From: Clostridiales bacterium
Lineage (GTDB): Bacteria; Bacillota_A; Clostridia; Christensenellales; CAG-917
Direction: 5' to 3'
Assembly: GCA_031282095.1 (NCBI GenBank)
Contig: JAITEJ010000092.1
Location: 1-13,435 of the forward strand
DNA length: 13,435 nt
Part shown: one piece after another, positions 1-7,095 of the stretch
How positions within the stretch are numbered: the first letter of the stretch is position 1
Layout of the letters: each line of letters begins with the position of its first letter
Made by a program: the position numbers and the translations under genes
The notes under the pieces: model-generated
Seen by the model: only the letters and a program-made list of their open reading frames with translations
What the model was told of the DNA's origin: nothing
The model's database searches: none

Positions 1-233
1 CGTACCGACGAACTTTACCGCCTCAATCTATGCCTTGAATACGCCCAAAGGATAGACCTTGGTCATTTCCGTACCGACGAACTTCACCGCCTCAATCTAT
101 GCCTTGAATACGCCCAAAGGATAGCTCTCGTCATTTCCGTACCGACAAACTTCATCGCCTCAATCTATGCTCTTGAACACACCTAAAAGATAGCTCTCGT
201 CATTTTCGTACCGACGAACTTTACCGCCTCAAT
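1..233 (-). repeat. Tandem array of the vorA 3' end (unit 68-69 bp)
   Basis: The last ~22 codons and stop of the oxidoreductase beta gene are repeated head to tail downstream of it. The stop triplet (plus-strand CTA) occurs at 28-30, 97-99, 165-167 and, for the real gene, 234-236, giving offsets of 69, 68 and 69. The copies at 28-96 and 97-164 are nearly identical to the gene end. The copy at 165-233 is more diverged, with compensating indels. Bases 1-27 belong to one more copy, so the array probably continues past the left edge. No start codon or new ORF is created. Where the unit is 69 bp, the copies stay in the gene's reading frame, each closed by its own stop. Confidence 0.95.
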
Positions 234-965
234 CTATGCCTTGAATACGCCCAAAGGATAGACCTTAGTCATTTCCGTACCGACGAACTTCATCGCCTCC
301 ACGGGCGACATATGCCAGTTTGTAGGACATGAGGAGAGCAGTTCCACCATTGCGAAACCCTTTCCGTCCAACTGATTTTGAAAAGACTTTTTTATCGCCG
401 CTTTCGCCGCCCGTATGTTTTTCACCGTATCGAGAGCGCAGCGCGCTATATAAGAGGGTCCGTCCAAAGTGGCGAGAAGTTCTGCCACGCGTATCGGAGC
501 GCCGTTCAGCGCCGCGTTTCTGCCGTATATACACGTCGTGGATTTTTGACCTTCCAACGTAGTCGGCGCCATTTGTCCGCCGGTCATGCCGTATATGGCG
601 TTATTGATGAATATCACGGTGATGTTGGTTCCGCGCGCGGCGGCATGGATAATCTCCGCCATACCGATGCTCGCAAGATCGCCGTCGCCCTGATACGCGA
701 ACACCGTTTTATCGGGATGCACGCTTTTAATCCCCGTGGCGACCGCGGGAGCGCGGCCGTGCGCCGCCTGTTGCATATCGCAATTGAAGTAGTTATACGC
801 GAAAACCGCGCAACCGACGGGCGCGACGCCTATCACGTTGCCCGCCTGCCCCAATTCCTCCAACGTTTCCGCGACTAACTTGTGCGCTATTCCGTGCGCG
901 CAGCCGGGACAATAGTGAAAAGGCGTATCCGTTAAAAGTTGTGACTTTTTGTAAACGACCGACAT
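234..965 (-). CDS. vorA: 2-oxoacid:ferredoxin oxidoreductase, beta (TPP-binding) subunit, VorA/KorB type
   Basis: This is the thiamine-pyrophosphate subunit of a CoA-dependent 2-oxoacid:ferredoxin oxidoreductase, which oxidatively decarboxylates a 2-oxoacid (branched-chain oxoacid or 2-oxoglutarate) to the acyl-CoA and reduces ferredoxin in the cytoplasm. The protein has 243 residues. Visible are YCPGCAHG near residues 18-25, the TPP/Mg motif GDGD at 93-96 followed by NN at 121-122, and the usual C-terminus ending YPLGVFK. I chose the ATG at 965, not the upstream in-frame start at 995. It follows the run AAGGGGGG, which lies in the last codons of the alpha gene, and begins one base after that gene's stop. 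It is therefore translationally coupled to alpha. Substrate cannot be read from sequence; the VOR assignment rests on its partner. The 3' end is the seed of the tandem array at 1-233. Confidence 0.92.
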   Translation of the reverse strand: MSVVYKKSQLLTDTPFHYCPGCAHGIAHKLVAETLEELGQAGNVIGVAPVGCAVFAYNYFNCDMQQAAHGRAPAVATGIKSVHPDKTVFAYQGDGDLASIGMAEIIHAAARGTNITVIFINNAIYGMTGGQMAPTTLEGQKSTTCIYGRNAALNGAPIRVAELLATLDGPSYIARCALDTVKNIRAAKAAIKKSFQNQLDGKGFAMVELLSSCPTNWHMSPVEAMKFVGTEMTKVYPLGVFKA

Positions 966-966
966 A

Positions 967-2028
967 TTATTTTCCCCCCTTAACGAAACGCGCAATGTCC
1001 TCGGGCGTCATGACATTGCCGCCGGAACGTCCGTAAAATTTTACCGGCTTTTTGCCGTTAACGGCAAGACGAACGTCCTCCACCATCTGCCCCATAGAAA
1101 GCTCCACGGCTACGAACTCACGAACGGAAGCCCTCTCGGCCGCCGCCCTATAGACCTCGACCGGGAACGGAAAAAGGGTGACGGGGCGGATTAAGCCGGC
1201 TCTTATGCCTTGCGCGCGCAGCATATCTACAGTACTCTTGGAAATTCTCGCCACGGTTCCGTATGCGGTTATGATGATTTCAGCGTCGTCCGTTCTGTAT
1301 TCCTCGCATAAGGTCTCAAACTCAGCCAAATCGGCATAGCGTTCAAAAAGCTTATGGTTCAGGTTCTCCAAAACATCCGGCTCAATGTAAAGCGAATTGA
1401 TGATTTTTCTGTTCTCGCCTATATGCGTGCCGGTAGTCGCCCACTCCGGCACCTTAATTTGTTCCGGCGTCAGTGCTTCGGGAAGCTGAACCGCCTCCAT
1501 AATCTGCCCTAACATACCGTCGCCCAATATCATGACGGGCAGGCGGTATTTCTCCGCCTTTTCAAAGGCTCCGTATACGATGTCGACCGCCTCTTGAACG
1601 GTGGACGGACCGTAAACGAGCATTTTATAGTCGCCGTGACCTCCGCCTTTTACCGCTTGAAAATAATCGCTTTGCGCGGGCTGAATACCTCCCAAGCCGG
1701 GACCGCCTCTGACCATATTGATTATGACGCAAGGAAGCTCGGCGCCGCATATGTAGGAAATGCCCTCCTGTTTCAGACTGACACCGGGGCTTGAGGAGCT
1801 GGTCATAGACCGTCCGCCCGCCGCGGCCGCGCCGTAAACCATATTTATTGCGGATATTTCACTTTCGGCCTGAATGAACTTGCCGCCCACTTCGGGAAGC
1901 CGCCACGACATATATTCCGGAATCTCGTTCTGCGGCGTTATAGGATAACCGAAATAATACCTGCAACCGCCTCTGACGGCGGCTTCGGCAATCGCTTCGT
2001 TACCTTTCATCAATTTTTTCTCAGACAT
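967..2028 (-). CDS. vorB: 2-oxoacid:ferredoxin oxidoreductase, alpha subunit, VorB type
   Basis: The 353-residue protein is the alpha (pyrimidine-binding plus transketolase C-terminal-like) subunit of the oxidoreductase. The N-terminal domain carries GYPITPQNEI at residues 27-36, the pyrimidine-domain signature, then glycine/serine-rich SSSSPGVSLKQEGI near 77-90 and NMVRGGPGLGG near 104-114. The C-terminal domain starts near 250 (IIITAYGTVAR) and ends at a conserved GRSGG near 335. The length agrees with VorB-type alpha subunits of Clostridia, which are about 350 residues and lack fused gamma or ferredoxin domains. The start is ATG 2028 with GAGGT eight to nine bases upstream. Order ferredoxin-alpha-beta is typical of these clusters. 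The gamma subunit is not in the window and is expected left of base 1. Assignment to branched-chain oxoacids rather than 2-oxoglutarate is by family resemblance only. Confidence 0.92.
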   Translation of the reverse strand: MSEKKLMKGNEAIAEAAVRGGCRYYFGYPITPQNEIPEYMSWRLPEVGGKFIQAESEISAINMVYGAAAAGGRSMTSSSSPGVSLKQEGISYICGAELPCVIINMVRGGPGLGGIQPAQSDYFQAVKGGGHGDYKMLVYGPSTVQEAVDIVYGAFEKAEKYRLPVMILGDGMLGQIMEAVQLPEALTPEQIKVPEWATTGTHIGENRKIINSLYIEPDVLENLNHKLFERYADLAEFETLCEEYRTDDAEIIITAYGTVARISKSTVDMLRAQGIRAGLIRPVTLFPFPVEVYRAAAERASVREFVAVELSMGQMVEDVRLAVNGKKPVKFYGRSGGNVMTPEDIARFVKGGK

Positions 2029-2324
2029 GTTCTATACCTCATACGCCTTTCGGCGCATAATTTTTTTTCAACGGACCCATCCGCCCTGAAAAGACGCATG
2101 AATCCCTCGTACACGGCTGTTGTTCCGCGTTAGTTTGCTGTCATTACTCGCGGTACGGCGGTATCTCGGCGCGCATATGTTCCCTAATAAACCGCTTTTA
2201 TTAAACGCGGATACCCGTTTACCGTAATCGCTCGATTTTTGCTTCTTTATTATGTTTTCGCGGCACGGCGTTTCAGCGCGTACATATTCCTTAATAAGCC
2301 GATATTTTCCTCGCGAAAAATAAC
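2029..2324. repeat. Spacer between ferredoxin and vorB with a decayed ~110-bp direct repeat
   Basis: This gap is long for a cluster in which ferredoxin and alpha genes are normally adjacent. It contains two related blocks, 2149-2194 and 2259-2301. The 30-bp cores at 2165-2194 and 2272-2301 match at 23 of 30 positions, and all seven differences are transitions. The same core recurs in the spacer 4806-5359 (for example 4945-4974). I see no convincing ORF. The minus-strand reading frame covering 2068-2406 overlaps the ferredoxin gene and has no family character. Confidence 0.75.
2042..2068 (+). terminator. Plus-strand hairpin followed by eight T's
   Basis: TACGCC (2042-2047), loop TTTC, GGCGCA (2052-2057) form a six-pair stem with one G-U/A-C position. 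On the plus strand, TAA and a run of eight T's (2061-2068) follow. It has the form of an intrinsic terminator for plus-strand transcripts, although no plus-strand gene is visible. On the minus strand it is a GAAA-loop hairpin just before the vorB ribosome binding site, so it could instead affect vorB translation. Confidence 0.45.
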
Positions 2325-2525
2325 TTATTTTATTACGCTTATAACGGAGTCGGGGCAAATAACGGCGCAGAACGCGCAAGAAATACACGCGGTTTGATTG
2401 ACGCACTCCGCGACGTAATAGCCCTTATCATTGATTTCCGTTTTTGAAAGCTCCAGTATCTTTTTAGGACAACTTTCCACGCAAAGGGAACAACCCTTGC
2501 AGCTCTGTTTATCAAATTTAATCAT
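2325..2525 (-). CDS. 2[4Fe-4S] ferredoxin-type subunit of the oxidoreductase
   Basis: This 66-residue protein is a small bacterial-type ferredoxin with two complete cluster motifs: CKGCSLCVESCP at residues 9-20 and CISCAFCAVICP at about 48-59. It should carry two [4Fe-4S] clusters and act as the delta-type electron-transfer subunit of the alpha/beta complex encoded just downstream. The start is ATG 2525, with AAAGGAGG about 12 bases upstream, which is slightly far but the only strong site. It is the first gene of the cluster in the direction of transcription. No convincing promoter was found upstream of it, in the repeat-rich stretch to its right. The gap of 297 bases to vorB is unusual. Confidence 0.93.
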   Translation of the reverse strand: MIKFDKQSCKGCSLCVESCPKKILELSKTEINDKGYYVAECVNQTACISCAFCAVICPDSVISVIK

Positions 2526-3081
2526 GATTATAAAAATGCCTCCTTTTTAACAACGGACGCGCCGCAATCAAGCCGATAAGTCTTATCATTGCGATTTACC
2601 GCTTTATCACGGCGCAGACGCGGACAAACGATTTCCTTTTTAGGAACGTATGCACCGAAAATATACGGGAACATGAGCTTTCTTCGGTTCTGAAATACGT
2701 AAACAAAGAATAAGCACCCGAAACGGCGCACATACGGGAACAAAACGCAACGTACGGCGAACGGCTTTTATACCAAACCGATACGCGCTTTTCCCTGTCT
2801 TGAGATGCGCAGATAAAAACGACCGAACCAAAAATACGCTCACACGCGAGAATGGAAACCGTCATACGCTTGTGCTTCGCCGTATATCCATGCCCCAAAA
2901 TACGCCCACACGCGAGAACGGAAACCTTTCTCGCACCCGCCGCCGGCTTTAATTTTGACCCGTTTACATATGCCAATAAAAAAACCGGAGCCGACAAAAC
3001 TTATGGTTTTATTTATCTTTAAGCTTGCCGACGCATATACGGGAACAAGAGCCTCGTTGTTTTCACGCGCGGATAAATAAT

Positions 3082-3108
3082 AAAAAAAACACGGGTAACC
3101 CGCGTTTT
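3082..3108 (-). terminator. Intrinsic terminator, second downstream of the NYN gene
   Basis: On the minus strand AAAACGCGGG (3108-3099), loop TTA, CCCGTGTTTT (3095-3086) form a ten-pair stem with one G-U pair, followed by an eight-T run. It is a textbook rho-independent terminator and backs up the one at 3189-3216. Confidence 0.85.
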
Positions 3109-3188
3109 CATCATTCACCAAAAAAACTGACGCGGAAAATATTTCTCGGCAATATATCCGGCGAAACCTAAAATTAAAAACAAAACTT

Positions 3189-3216
3189 CCGAACCGGCGG
3201 TTTACCGCCGGTTCGG
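3189..3216 (-). terminator. Intrinsic terminator of the glycosylase-NYN operon
   Basis: CCGAACCGGCGG (3189-3200) and CCGCCGGTTCGG (3205-3216) are a perfect 12-bp inverted repeat with a four-base loop. On the minus strand it is followed by a T-rich stretch (AGTTTTGTTTTTAATTTT). It lies about 90 bases after the NYN stop codon. Confidence 0.88.
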
Positions 3217-3305
3217 ATATTATTCCGTATATTTCCACATAACAACCGCGACCGCTCACCCGCATGTAAATGAAAGAGAAAACGCGCGGAGGGCAAGTCC
3301 TTTTA

Positions 3306-3962
3306 TCAGCCGCCCGCGAGAATCTTCTGCAACTGAGCGATAAGGTCATCGTCGGCCGAGCTTGCGGGCGCGGGGGCGACTTCGTTCGTTGTATAGTAGT
3401 TGTTCACAACGGGAGCGGGAGCCGCGGGAGCCGCAGGAGCGGCGGCAACCTTGGGAGCCGCGGGTTTCTTGGGCGCTTTTTTGTAATCGACGGCGGCAAT
3501 CTGCCTGTAACCGCCTTCGGCAACGTCAACCTTCGGTGCGTTGGGATCAAGCGTGATGACCTTATTGCAAAGCTCGGAGTTCTTATCGGGCTCCAAAACG
3601 CCGGCGATAACATCCATGCCATAGTTCTTCAAATACGCGATAAGCGGCGCTATGTCGCCTCTGCCGTATATGATAAAGAAACCGCCGATATTGGGATATG
3701 CCGCAAGTCTGACCGCATCGATGACCTGACGGAGGTCAAGCTTTCCCTTTCTTTTCTTCGGGAGGGCGGAAAGCGCATCGTAATTATTCGCTTGAATAAA
3801 CTCGCCGTAATCCTTGGTTCTCTTCGCGCTGTAACCGTAGAATTTACATCCCGCGACCTCTCCGAACTGAGTAAGTTCCTTGAGTGCTTTGTCGAACGTT
3901 GCATAGGAAATGCGGACGCTTTCGATATCGGCTAAAACGATATATTTCTTTTTCTCGCTCAT
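3306..3962 (-). CDS. Degenerate NYN/PIN-like domain protein with Ala/Pro-rich tail
   Basis: This protein of 218 residues has an N-terminal domain (about 5-140) with the layout of NYN (LabA/DUF88-like) nucleases: an early Asp in YIVLADIE (D12), KGKLDLRQVIDAV (D76, D82), then FFIIYGRGDIAPLIAYL, where the family usually has SGDSDFxPL. Only the second Asp of that motif remains (D103); the first is Arg (R101). This suggests reduced or altered catalysis, or an RNA-binding role. Residues 163-200 form an Ala/Pro/Lys linker, and a short acidic-amphipathic helix (DDDLIAQLQKIL) ends the protein. The start is ATG 3962, with GGAGG ten bases upstream. It lies 18 bases after the DNA glycosylase gene and is probably co-transcribed with it; terminators follow. 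Identity as NYN is moderately sure; function is unknown. Confidence 0.75.
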   Translation of the reverse strand: MSEKKKYIVLADIESVRISYATFDKALKELTQFGEVAGCKFYGYSAKRTKDYGEFIQANNYDALSALPKKRKGKLDLRQVIDAVRLAAYPNIGGFFIIYGRGDIAPLIAYLKNYGMDVIAGVLEPDKNSELCNKVITLDPNAPKVDVAEGGYRQIAAVDYKKAPKKPAAPKVAAAPAAPAAPAPVVNNYYTTNEVAPAPASSADDDLIAQLQKILAGG

Positions 3963-3980
3963 AATGTTTATTCCTCCGTT

Positions 3981-4805
3981 TTATGAGTTCTTTTCTCTTT
4001 TATAATAGAAAAGGTACTGCTGAACATAACCGGCAAGTTCCCCGTAACGGCGAACCAATTCCCTCCGCATGACGGCGGGAGCCGCATCCCCGAACATATC
4101 GCGGTATACCTTTTTTATCCAAGTGTCGACCGGAAACACGTCCGTCTTGCCTAAACCGAACAACAGAACGCAATCGGCGACTTTAGGACCTACCCCCGGA
4201 AGATCCGTTAGCACTCTCGCGGCTTCATCCGTCGGAAGTTTGCGAACATCCTCCAAATCAATCTTAGTGAGAAGTTTTGCGGTTTCCGCTATGTACGGCG
4301 CACGGTAGCCCGCCCCAAGCCTGAAATAAAAATCCGCGTCCTTAGAAGCAAGCGCCCCCATTTCGGGAAAAGCGTGCCAGCCGCCCATATCCCTGCCCAG
4401 TTCCCCGCATATCCTTTCGATTATGGACTTAATGCGCGGGATATTGTTGTTAGCGGATACGATAAAGCTGATCGTGGTCTCGTACGGATCCTGTTTTAAA
4501 ATCCTTATGCCTCTCGCAAAAGCCGCAGCAGCCGAAACAAGCCCTTTATCTTGCACTTTCTCTATAATTATAGCATAGTTTGTGGCAAAATCAAGATATT
4601 TAAGAAAATATCTTTCATCTTCCGTAAAAATTTTTATTTTGCCGTCTTCCGCCGTCATTTCGGCGCGTTTGTCACGGGAAAACACGGTCGCTCCGCTATC
4701 CGTCAATCTGTATCGGAACAGCTGCCCGCACTCCAGCGTCTGCTTAATGTCAAACGTATCGGGAAACTCAACGGTAATCACTCCGTTTTCGGATTTCACT
4801 TCCAT
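3981..4805 (-). CDS. ogg: 8-oxoguanine DNA glycosylase/AP lyase, OGG1 type
   Basis: This 274-residue protein removes 8-oxoguanine opposite cytosine in DNA and can nick the abasic site. The N-terminal OGG domain has CGQLFRY at residues 26-32. The HhH-GPD region has QDPYETTISFIVSANNNIPRI at 105-125 (cut here by its length, key NNN at 119-121). The helix-hairpin-helix LPGVGPKVADC (202-212) places the catalytic lysine at K208, and PVDTW gives the conserved aspartate D227. All key residues are present and the length fits short bacterial OGG proteins. The start ATG 4805 gives MEVKSENG; the upstream ribosome binding site is weak. It is followed after 18 bases by the NYN gene, so the two probably form an operon. 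Confidence 0.93.
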   Translation of the reverse strand: MEVKSENGVITVEFPDTFDIKQTLECGQLFRYRLTDSGATVFSRDKRAEMTAEDGKIKIFTEDERYFLKYLDFATNYAIIIEKVQDKGLVSAAAAFARGIRILKQDPYETTISFIVSANNNIPRIKSIIERICGELGRDMGGWHAFPEMGALASKDADFYFRLGAGYRAPYIAETAKLLTKIDLEDVRKLPTDEAARVLTDLPGVGPKVADCVLLFGLGKTDVFPVDTWIKKVYRDMFGDAAPAVMRRELVRRYGELAGYVQQYLFYYKREKNS

Positions 4806-5359
4806 CGTATTTCACTCGGCGCGTTTATATGACGCGTTTCCTCTGCCCGACCGACTATATTCCTTACCGTATTTAATCCGGCGCGCGGTATATTGCGTAA
4901 CGTATATCCAAAGATAATTATTATCAATGCTATGCAGTATCTCACCCGGCACGCCTGTATTCCCTAATCGCCGCCGCCGTCCGCCATGCCCATACTCGGC
5001 ACGCGAATATGTTTCTTCCGCTTAAGGCAAACTTCTTCAATCGTCATTCTGCGTGCGGTATACGCCTGATCGCAATTATTGCCGCCGTTTATCCGACACG
5101 TTATATCGTATTGCAACCCGGCGCAAATATATGCCGCGGATTCAGAAAGAAACGCCGTTTCCGACTACGGATCAAGCCCGCTTTATCTTACCGGCAAAGT
5201 TTTGCGCAAATATGCTCTTATTTCACCGAAACAGCCGCTTAAACCCTGTTTATGCAGTTTAAACCGTCGTTATTGCCGCTTATCTTCGTTTCAACCGTCT
5301 TAAACGGACGGTACCGTGCGCAACAACGGGGAACCTCAAGGCTCCCCGTCGCAATTTTA
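4806..5359. repeat. 554-base spacer made largely of a decayed ~50-70-bp repeat
   Basis: A core resembling CYCGGCRCGC followed by TATAT or TATTCC recurs at about 4815, 4878, 4945, 4995 and 5117, with a weaker copy near 5052. The spacing is about 50-67 bases. Copies at 4945-4974 and 4995-5024 clearly match the motif at 2165-2194 in another spacer. Overlapping plus-strand frames of 60-110 codons occur here, but none has a ribosome binding site or recognisable protein. A hairpin at 5294-5312 and the rpmA terminator-like hairpin at 5326-5349 lie at the right end. I found no convincing promoter for the glycosylase gene. Confidence 0.6.
5326..5349 (-). terminator. Hairpin terminator after rpmA
   Basis: The inverted repeat ACGGGGAACC / GGCTCCCCGT has a TCAA loop. 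In minus-strand RNA the single imperfect position is a G-U pair, giving a ten-pair stem. It starts 10 bases after the rpmA stop. The following T run is poor (TGTTG), so termination may need help. Confidence 0.7.
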
Positions 5360-5638
5360 TTATGCCTCCGCGTAAACGCTGACCTGTTTATCGTCCTTGC
5401 CTTTTCTTTCAAAGCGTACAACACCGTCGACCAAAGCGAACAAGGTGTCGTCCTTCCCTATGCCGACGTTATTGCCGGGATAGAACTTAGTGCCCCTTTG
5501 ACGAACAAGTATGTTGCCGGCGAGTACAAACTGACCGTCGGTCCTCTTAGGTCCTAAACGCTTAGCCGCGCTTTCCCGCCCGTTACGGGAACTGCCGCCG
5601 CCTTTTTTGTGCGCGAACAACTGAATATTTATAAACAT
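5360..5638 (-). CDS. rpmA: 50S ribosomal protein L27 with Prp-cleaved propeptide
   Basis: This 92-residue protein is large-subunit ribosomal protein L27, whose mature N-terminus reaches the peptidyl-transferase centre. The sequence begins MFINIQLF and then [15 protein letters not shown]. The first eight residues match the Firmicutes propeptide that the protease Prp removes after the Phe, leaving AHKKGG. The rest is canonical ([25 protein letters not shown] follows; key [10 protein letters not shown]). ATG 5638 begins one base after the prp stop. Its ribosome binding site GGAGG sits in the last codons of prp, so translation is coupled to prp. It is the last gene of the rplU operon. Confidence 0.98.
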   Translation of the reverse strand: MFINIQLFAHKKGGGSSRNGRESAAKRLGPKRTDGQFVLAGNILVRQRGTKFYPGNNVGIGKDDTLFALVDGVVRFERKGKDDKQVSVYAEA

Positions 5639-5639
5639 T

Positions 5640-5969
5640 CTAGATTACCTCCAATGTGATATAGTCCGAATAGCCTTCGTAGAGGTCGGACACCCCCAAA
5701 AGCAAGGTCTGTAAAAGCACCTCGGCGTCGCGTTCGGAGCGCTCGGACAACTTGGGGGGCAAGGACATCGACAAAACGCCTTCGTTTTCGTCCATTTCCA
5801 CCCGTACGTCTATCTTCGCGACTTTCATCAGCCCCAGAACCGCCGTCTGTAATATAGACGACAGAGCCGCGCAAACGATGTCTTCTCCGCTGTCGGCAAA
5901 GCCCGTATGTCCTTCTGCGGACACCGCCTTTATTTTGCCGTTTTCGGTGATAAACCTTACTTTTGTCAT
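5640..5969 (-). CDS. prp: Ribosomal-processing cysteine protease Prp
   Basis: This 109-residue protein is the cysteine protease that cleaves the N-terminal extension of L27, encoded between rplU and rpmA as usual in Firmicutes. The catalytic pair is visible as H21 in [17 protein letters not shown] and C33 in the same segment. I chose ATG 5969 ([11 protein letters not shown]). The TTG four codons upstream is too close to the GGAGG at about 5983-5987. That site is 13 bases from the ATG, a somewhat long spacing. The presence of the L27 propeptide and of both catalytic residues indicates a working protease-substrate pair. Confidence 0.95.
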   Translation of the reverse strand: MTKVRFITENGKIKAVSAEGHTGFADSGEDIVCAALSSILQTAVLGLMKVAKIDVRVEMDENEGVLSMSLPPKLSERSERDAEVLLQTLLLGVSDLYEGYSDYITLEVI

Positions 5970-6072
5970 ATTTCTTCGCAAGCCTCCGCCAGTATATACT
6001 CCCGATACGTTATAGACCTGCCCGATATTTTATCCCCGCGTCTTATCGAATCAAGACCGCGTTTATTTTAAA

Positions 6073-6381
6073 CTAACCTAAGATCTCGATAACCTTTAAC
6101 GCGGTAAACGGTTGACGGTGACCTTGACGGTGACGCTCGTTCTTCTTCGCTTTGTATTTGTAAACCACAACCTTGCCCGCTTTGCCCTGTCTGACGACTT
6201 CCGCTTTGACGGTCGCGCCTTTAACGGCGTCGCCGGTCTTGATGTTGCCGGCATTATCGGACAACAGCAACACGGGTAATTCGACGATGTCTCCGACGCC
6301 CGCGGCAAGCTTTTCGACGTTGACGATCAAGTCTTTTTCCGCCTTGACCTGTTTTCCGCCTGTTTCCACAATTGCATACAT
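6073..6381 (-). CDS. rplU: 50S ribosomal protein L21
   Basis: This 102-residue protein is ribosomal protein L21. It begins MYAIVETGGKQVKAEKDL, continues with the KxGDxVxxxxVLLL pattern (VGDIVELPVLLLSD) and ends with the diagnostic YKYKAKKNERHRQGHRQPFT and a short helix. The length is normal. ATG 6381 follows AGAGGAGG at nine bases, a strong site. It is the first gene of rplU-prp-rpmA, driven by the promoter at 6562-6590 through a leader of about 170 nt. A gap of 103 bases separates it from prp. Confidence 0.98.
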   Translation of the reverse strand: MYAIVETGGKQVKAEKDLIVNVEKLAAGVGDIVELPVLLLSDNAGNIKTGDAVKGATVKAEVVRQGKAGKVVVYKYKAKKNERHRQGHRQPFTALKVIEILG

Positions 6382-6556
6382 GAAATTTTACCTCCTCTAT
6401 CCAGTCTCGCCGGTCTATTCCTCATCGATCAGTTTAGCTTCCGCCGCCTAAAGGCGCGCTTGAAAAACGGATATGCACGGAATATATTTTATAGGTGTGA
6501 CGCATCGAATAAATTCCGAAAAACGCCAACTTAAAAAACCACTCCCGAGCGGCTCT
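6382..6556 (-). ncRNA. rplU 5' leader, candidate L21 autoregulatory leader
   Basis: Between the predicted transcription start (about 6555) and the rplU start there are some 170 nt without an ORF. Firmicutes commonly carry a structured L21 leader at this place. Here I can see a short CGCC-TTTA-GGCG hairpin near 6447-6458 and a run of T's near 6532-6537. I could not match the full consensus by eye, so this is a positional call. Confidence 0.45.
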
Positions 6557-6561
6557 TGTAT

Positions 6562-6590
6562 AATATACTATATTTCAATTCGGCTGTCAA
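6562..6590 (-). promoter_or_regulatory. Sigma-A-type promoter of the rplU operon
   Basis: On the minus strand the -35 box TTGACA (6590-6585) is perfect and the -10 box TATATT (6567-6562) is one base off consensus. The spacer is exactly 17 bases. It points at rplU, as expected for a highly expressed ribosomal operon. Confidence 0.9.
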
Positions 6591-7095
6591 ATAAATATCA
6601 TACAAAATAATTGAAAGGACTTAAATTTCAACACAATTCTCCCCGTTCCCGCAACACATTTTAAACGCAGCAAACGGTTTAGAACGCAATAACGGCGCGC
6701 GTCCATTCCCAATTTAAAATATGACTCCGTCAGTAAAGCCTTGCGCGAACGTCTGCCAAAAAATAACTTACGAGATACAGCGTCGCGCAACCGTCGGTAA
6801 AGCCCATTGCGCGAACGTCTGCGGCGGCGAAGCTTATGTCCATATCCCGCTTTTGTTTTCTCTCACTTTTGGGAATACCATTCGCGAACGTTTACGACGG
6901 CGGAACCGTTTTGCCGTCAGCGGTCTTGAACGAAGCGAAAATTACGCACTGAACGCAACAAACGATTTTCAATGAGTGGAGGAAAAAGAGAAAGAAATCG
7001 CCCCCGTCCACGCGCCAAAATTGCGTCATTATAAAGCCCGCCGCAAGCGTTTCCGATGCGGAACCGTCTTTTCGCCGTCGGTCAAAAATTAAAGT
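6591..7095. repeat. 505-base spacer with decayed copies of the GH2 gene 3' end
   Basis: Blocks related to one another and to the end of the glycoside hydrolase gene occur at 6727-6757, 6791-6835, 6889-6928 and 7045-7085. The block at 6889-6928 contains GTTTACGACGGC, GAACC and TTTTG in the same order as the gene end at 7093-7120, where the TTA of that string is the stop codon. The block at 7045-7085 repeats GCGGAACCGT and GCCGTC. The blocks at 6727 and 6791 share CCGTC, GTAAAGCC and GCGCGAACGTCTGC, 64-65 bases apart. No credible gene was found. Confidence 0.75.

Larger units (their letters stand above)
2526..3305. repeat. 780-base spacer with direct repeats and no convincing gene
   Basis: The stretch contains a 30-bp direct repeat at 2831-2860 and 2897-2926 (28 of 30 identical, offset 66). 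It also contains three copies of ATACGGGAACA at 2663-2673, 2732-2742 and 3037-3047; the first and third extend to a near-identical 18-mer. Two minus-strand terminators lie at 3086-3108 and 3189-3216. Minus-strand reading frames of 71-169 codons exist here, but they overlap each other, lack ribosome binding sites and are arginine/cysteine/serine-rich, so I do not call them. The repeat CGCGAGAAT also occurs in the 3' end of the neighbouring gene at 3306, a weak hint that these repeats derive from it. Confidence 0.7.

Noticed and set aside
1..233. CRISPR array
   Set aside because: The repeats are contiguous 68-69-bp units without unique spacers, and they are copies of the adjacent coding end; no cas genes.
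2596..3349. Minus-strand frames of 133 and 169 codons in the spacer
   Set aside because: They overlap one another, cross two strong terminators or the NYN gene end, and lack start signals and protein-like composition.
4806..5359. tRNA or other structured RNA gene
   Set aside because: I searched by eye for a T-loop GGTTCRA with acceptor pairing and found none; only short hairpins are present.
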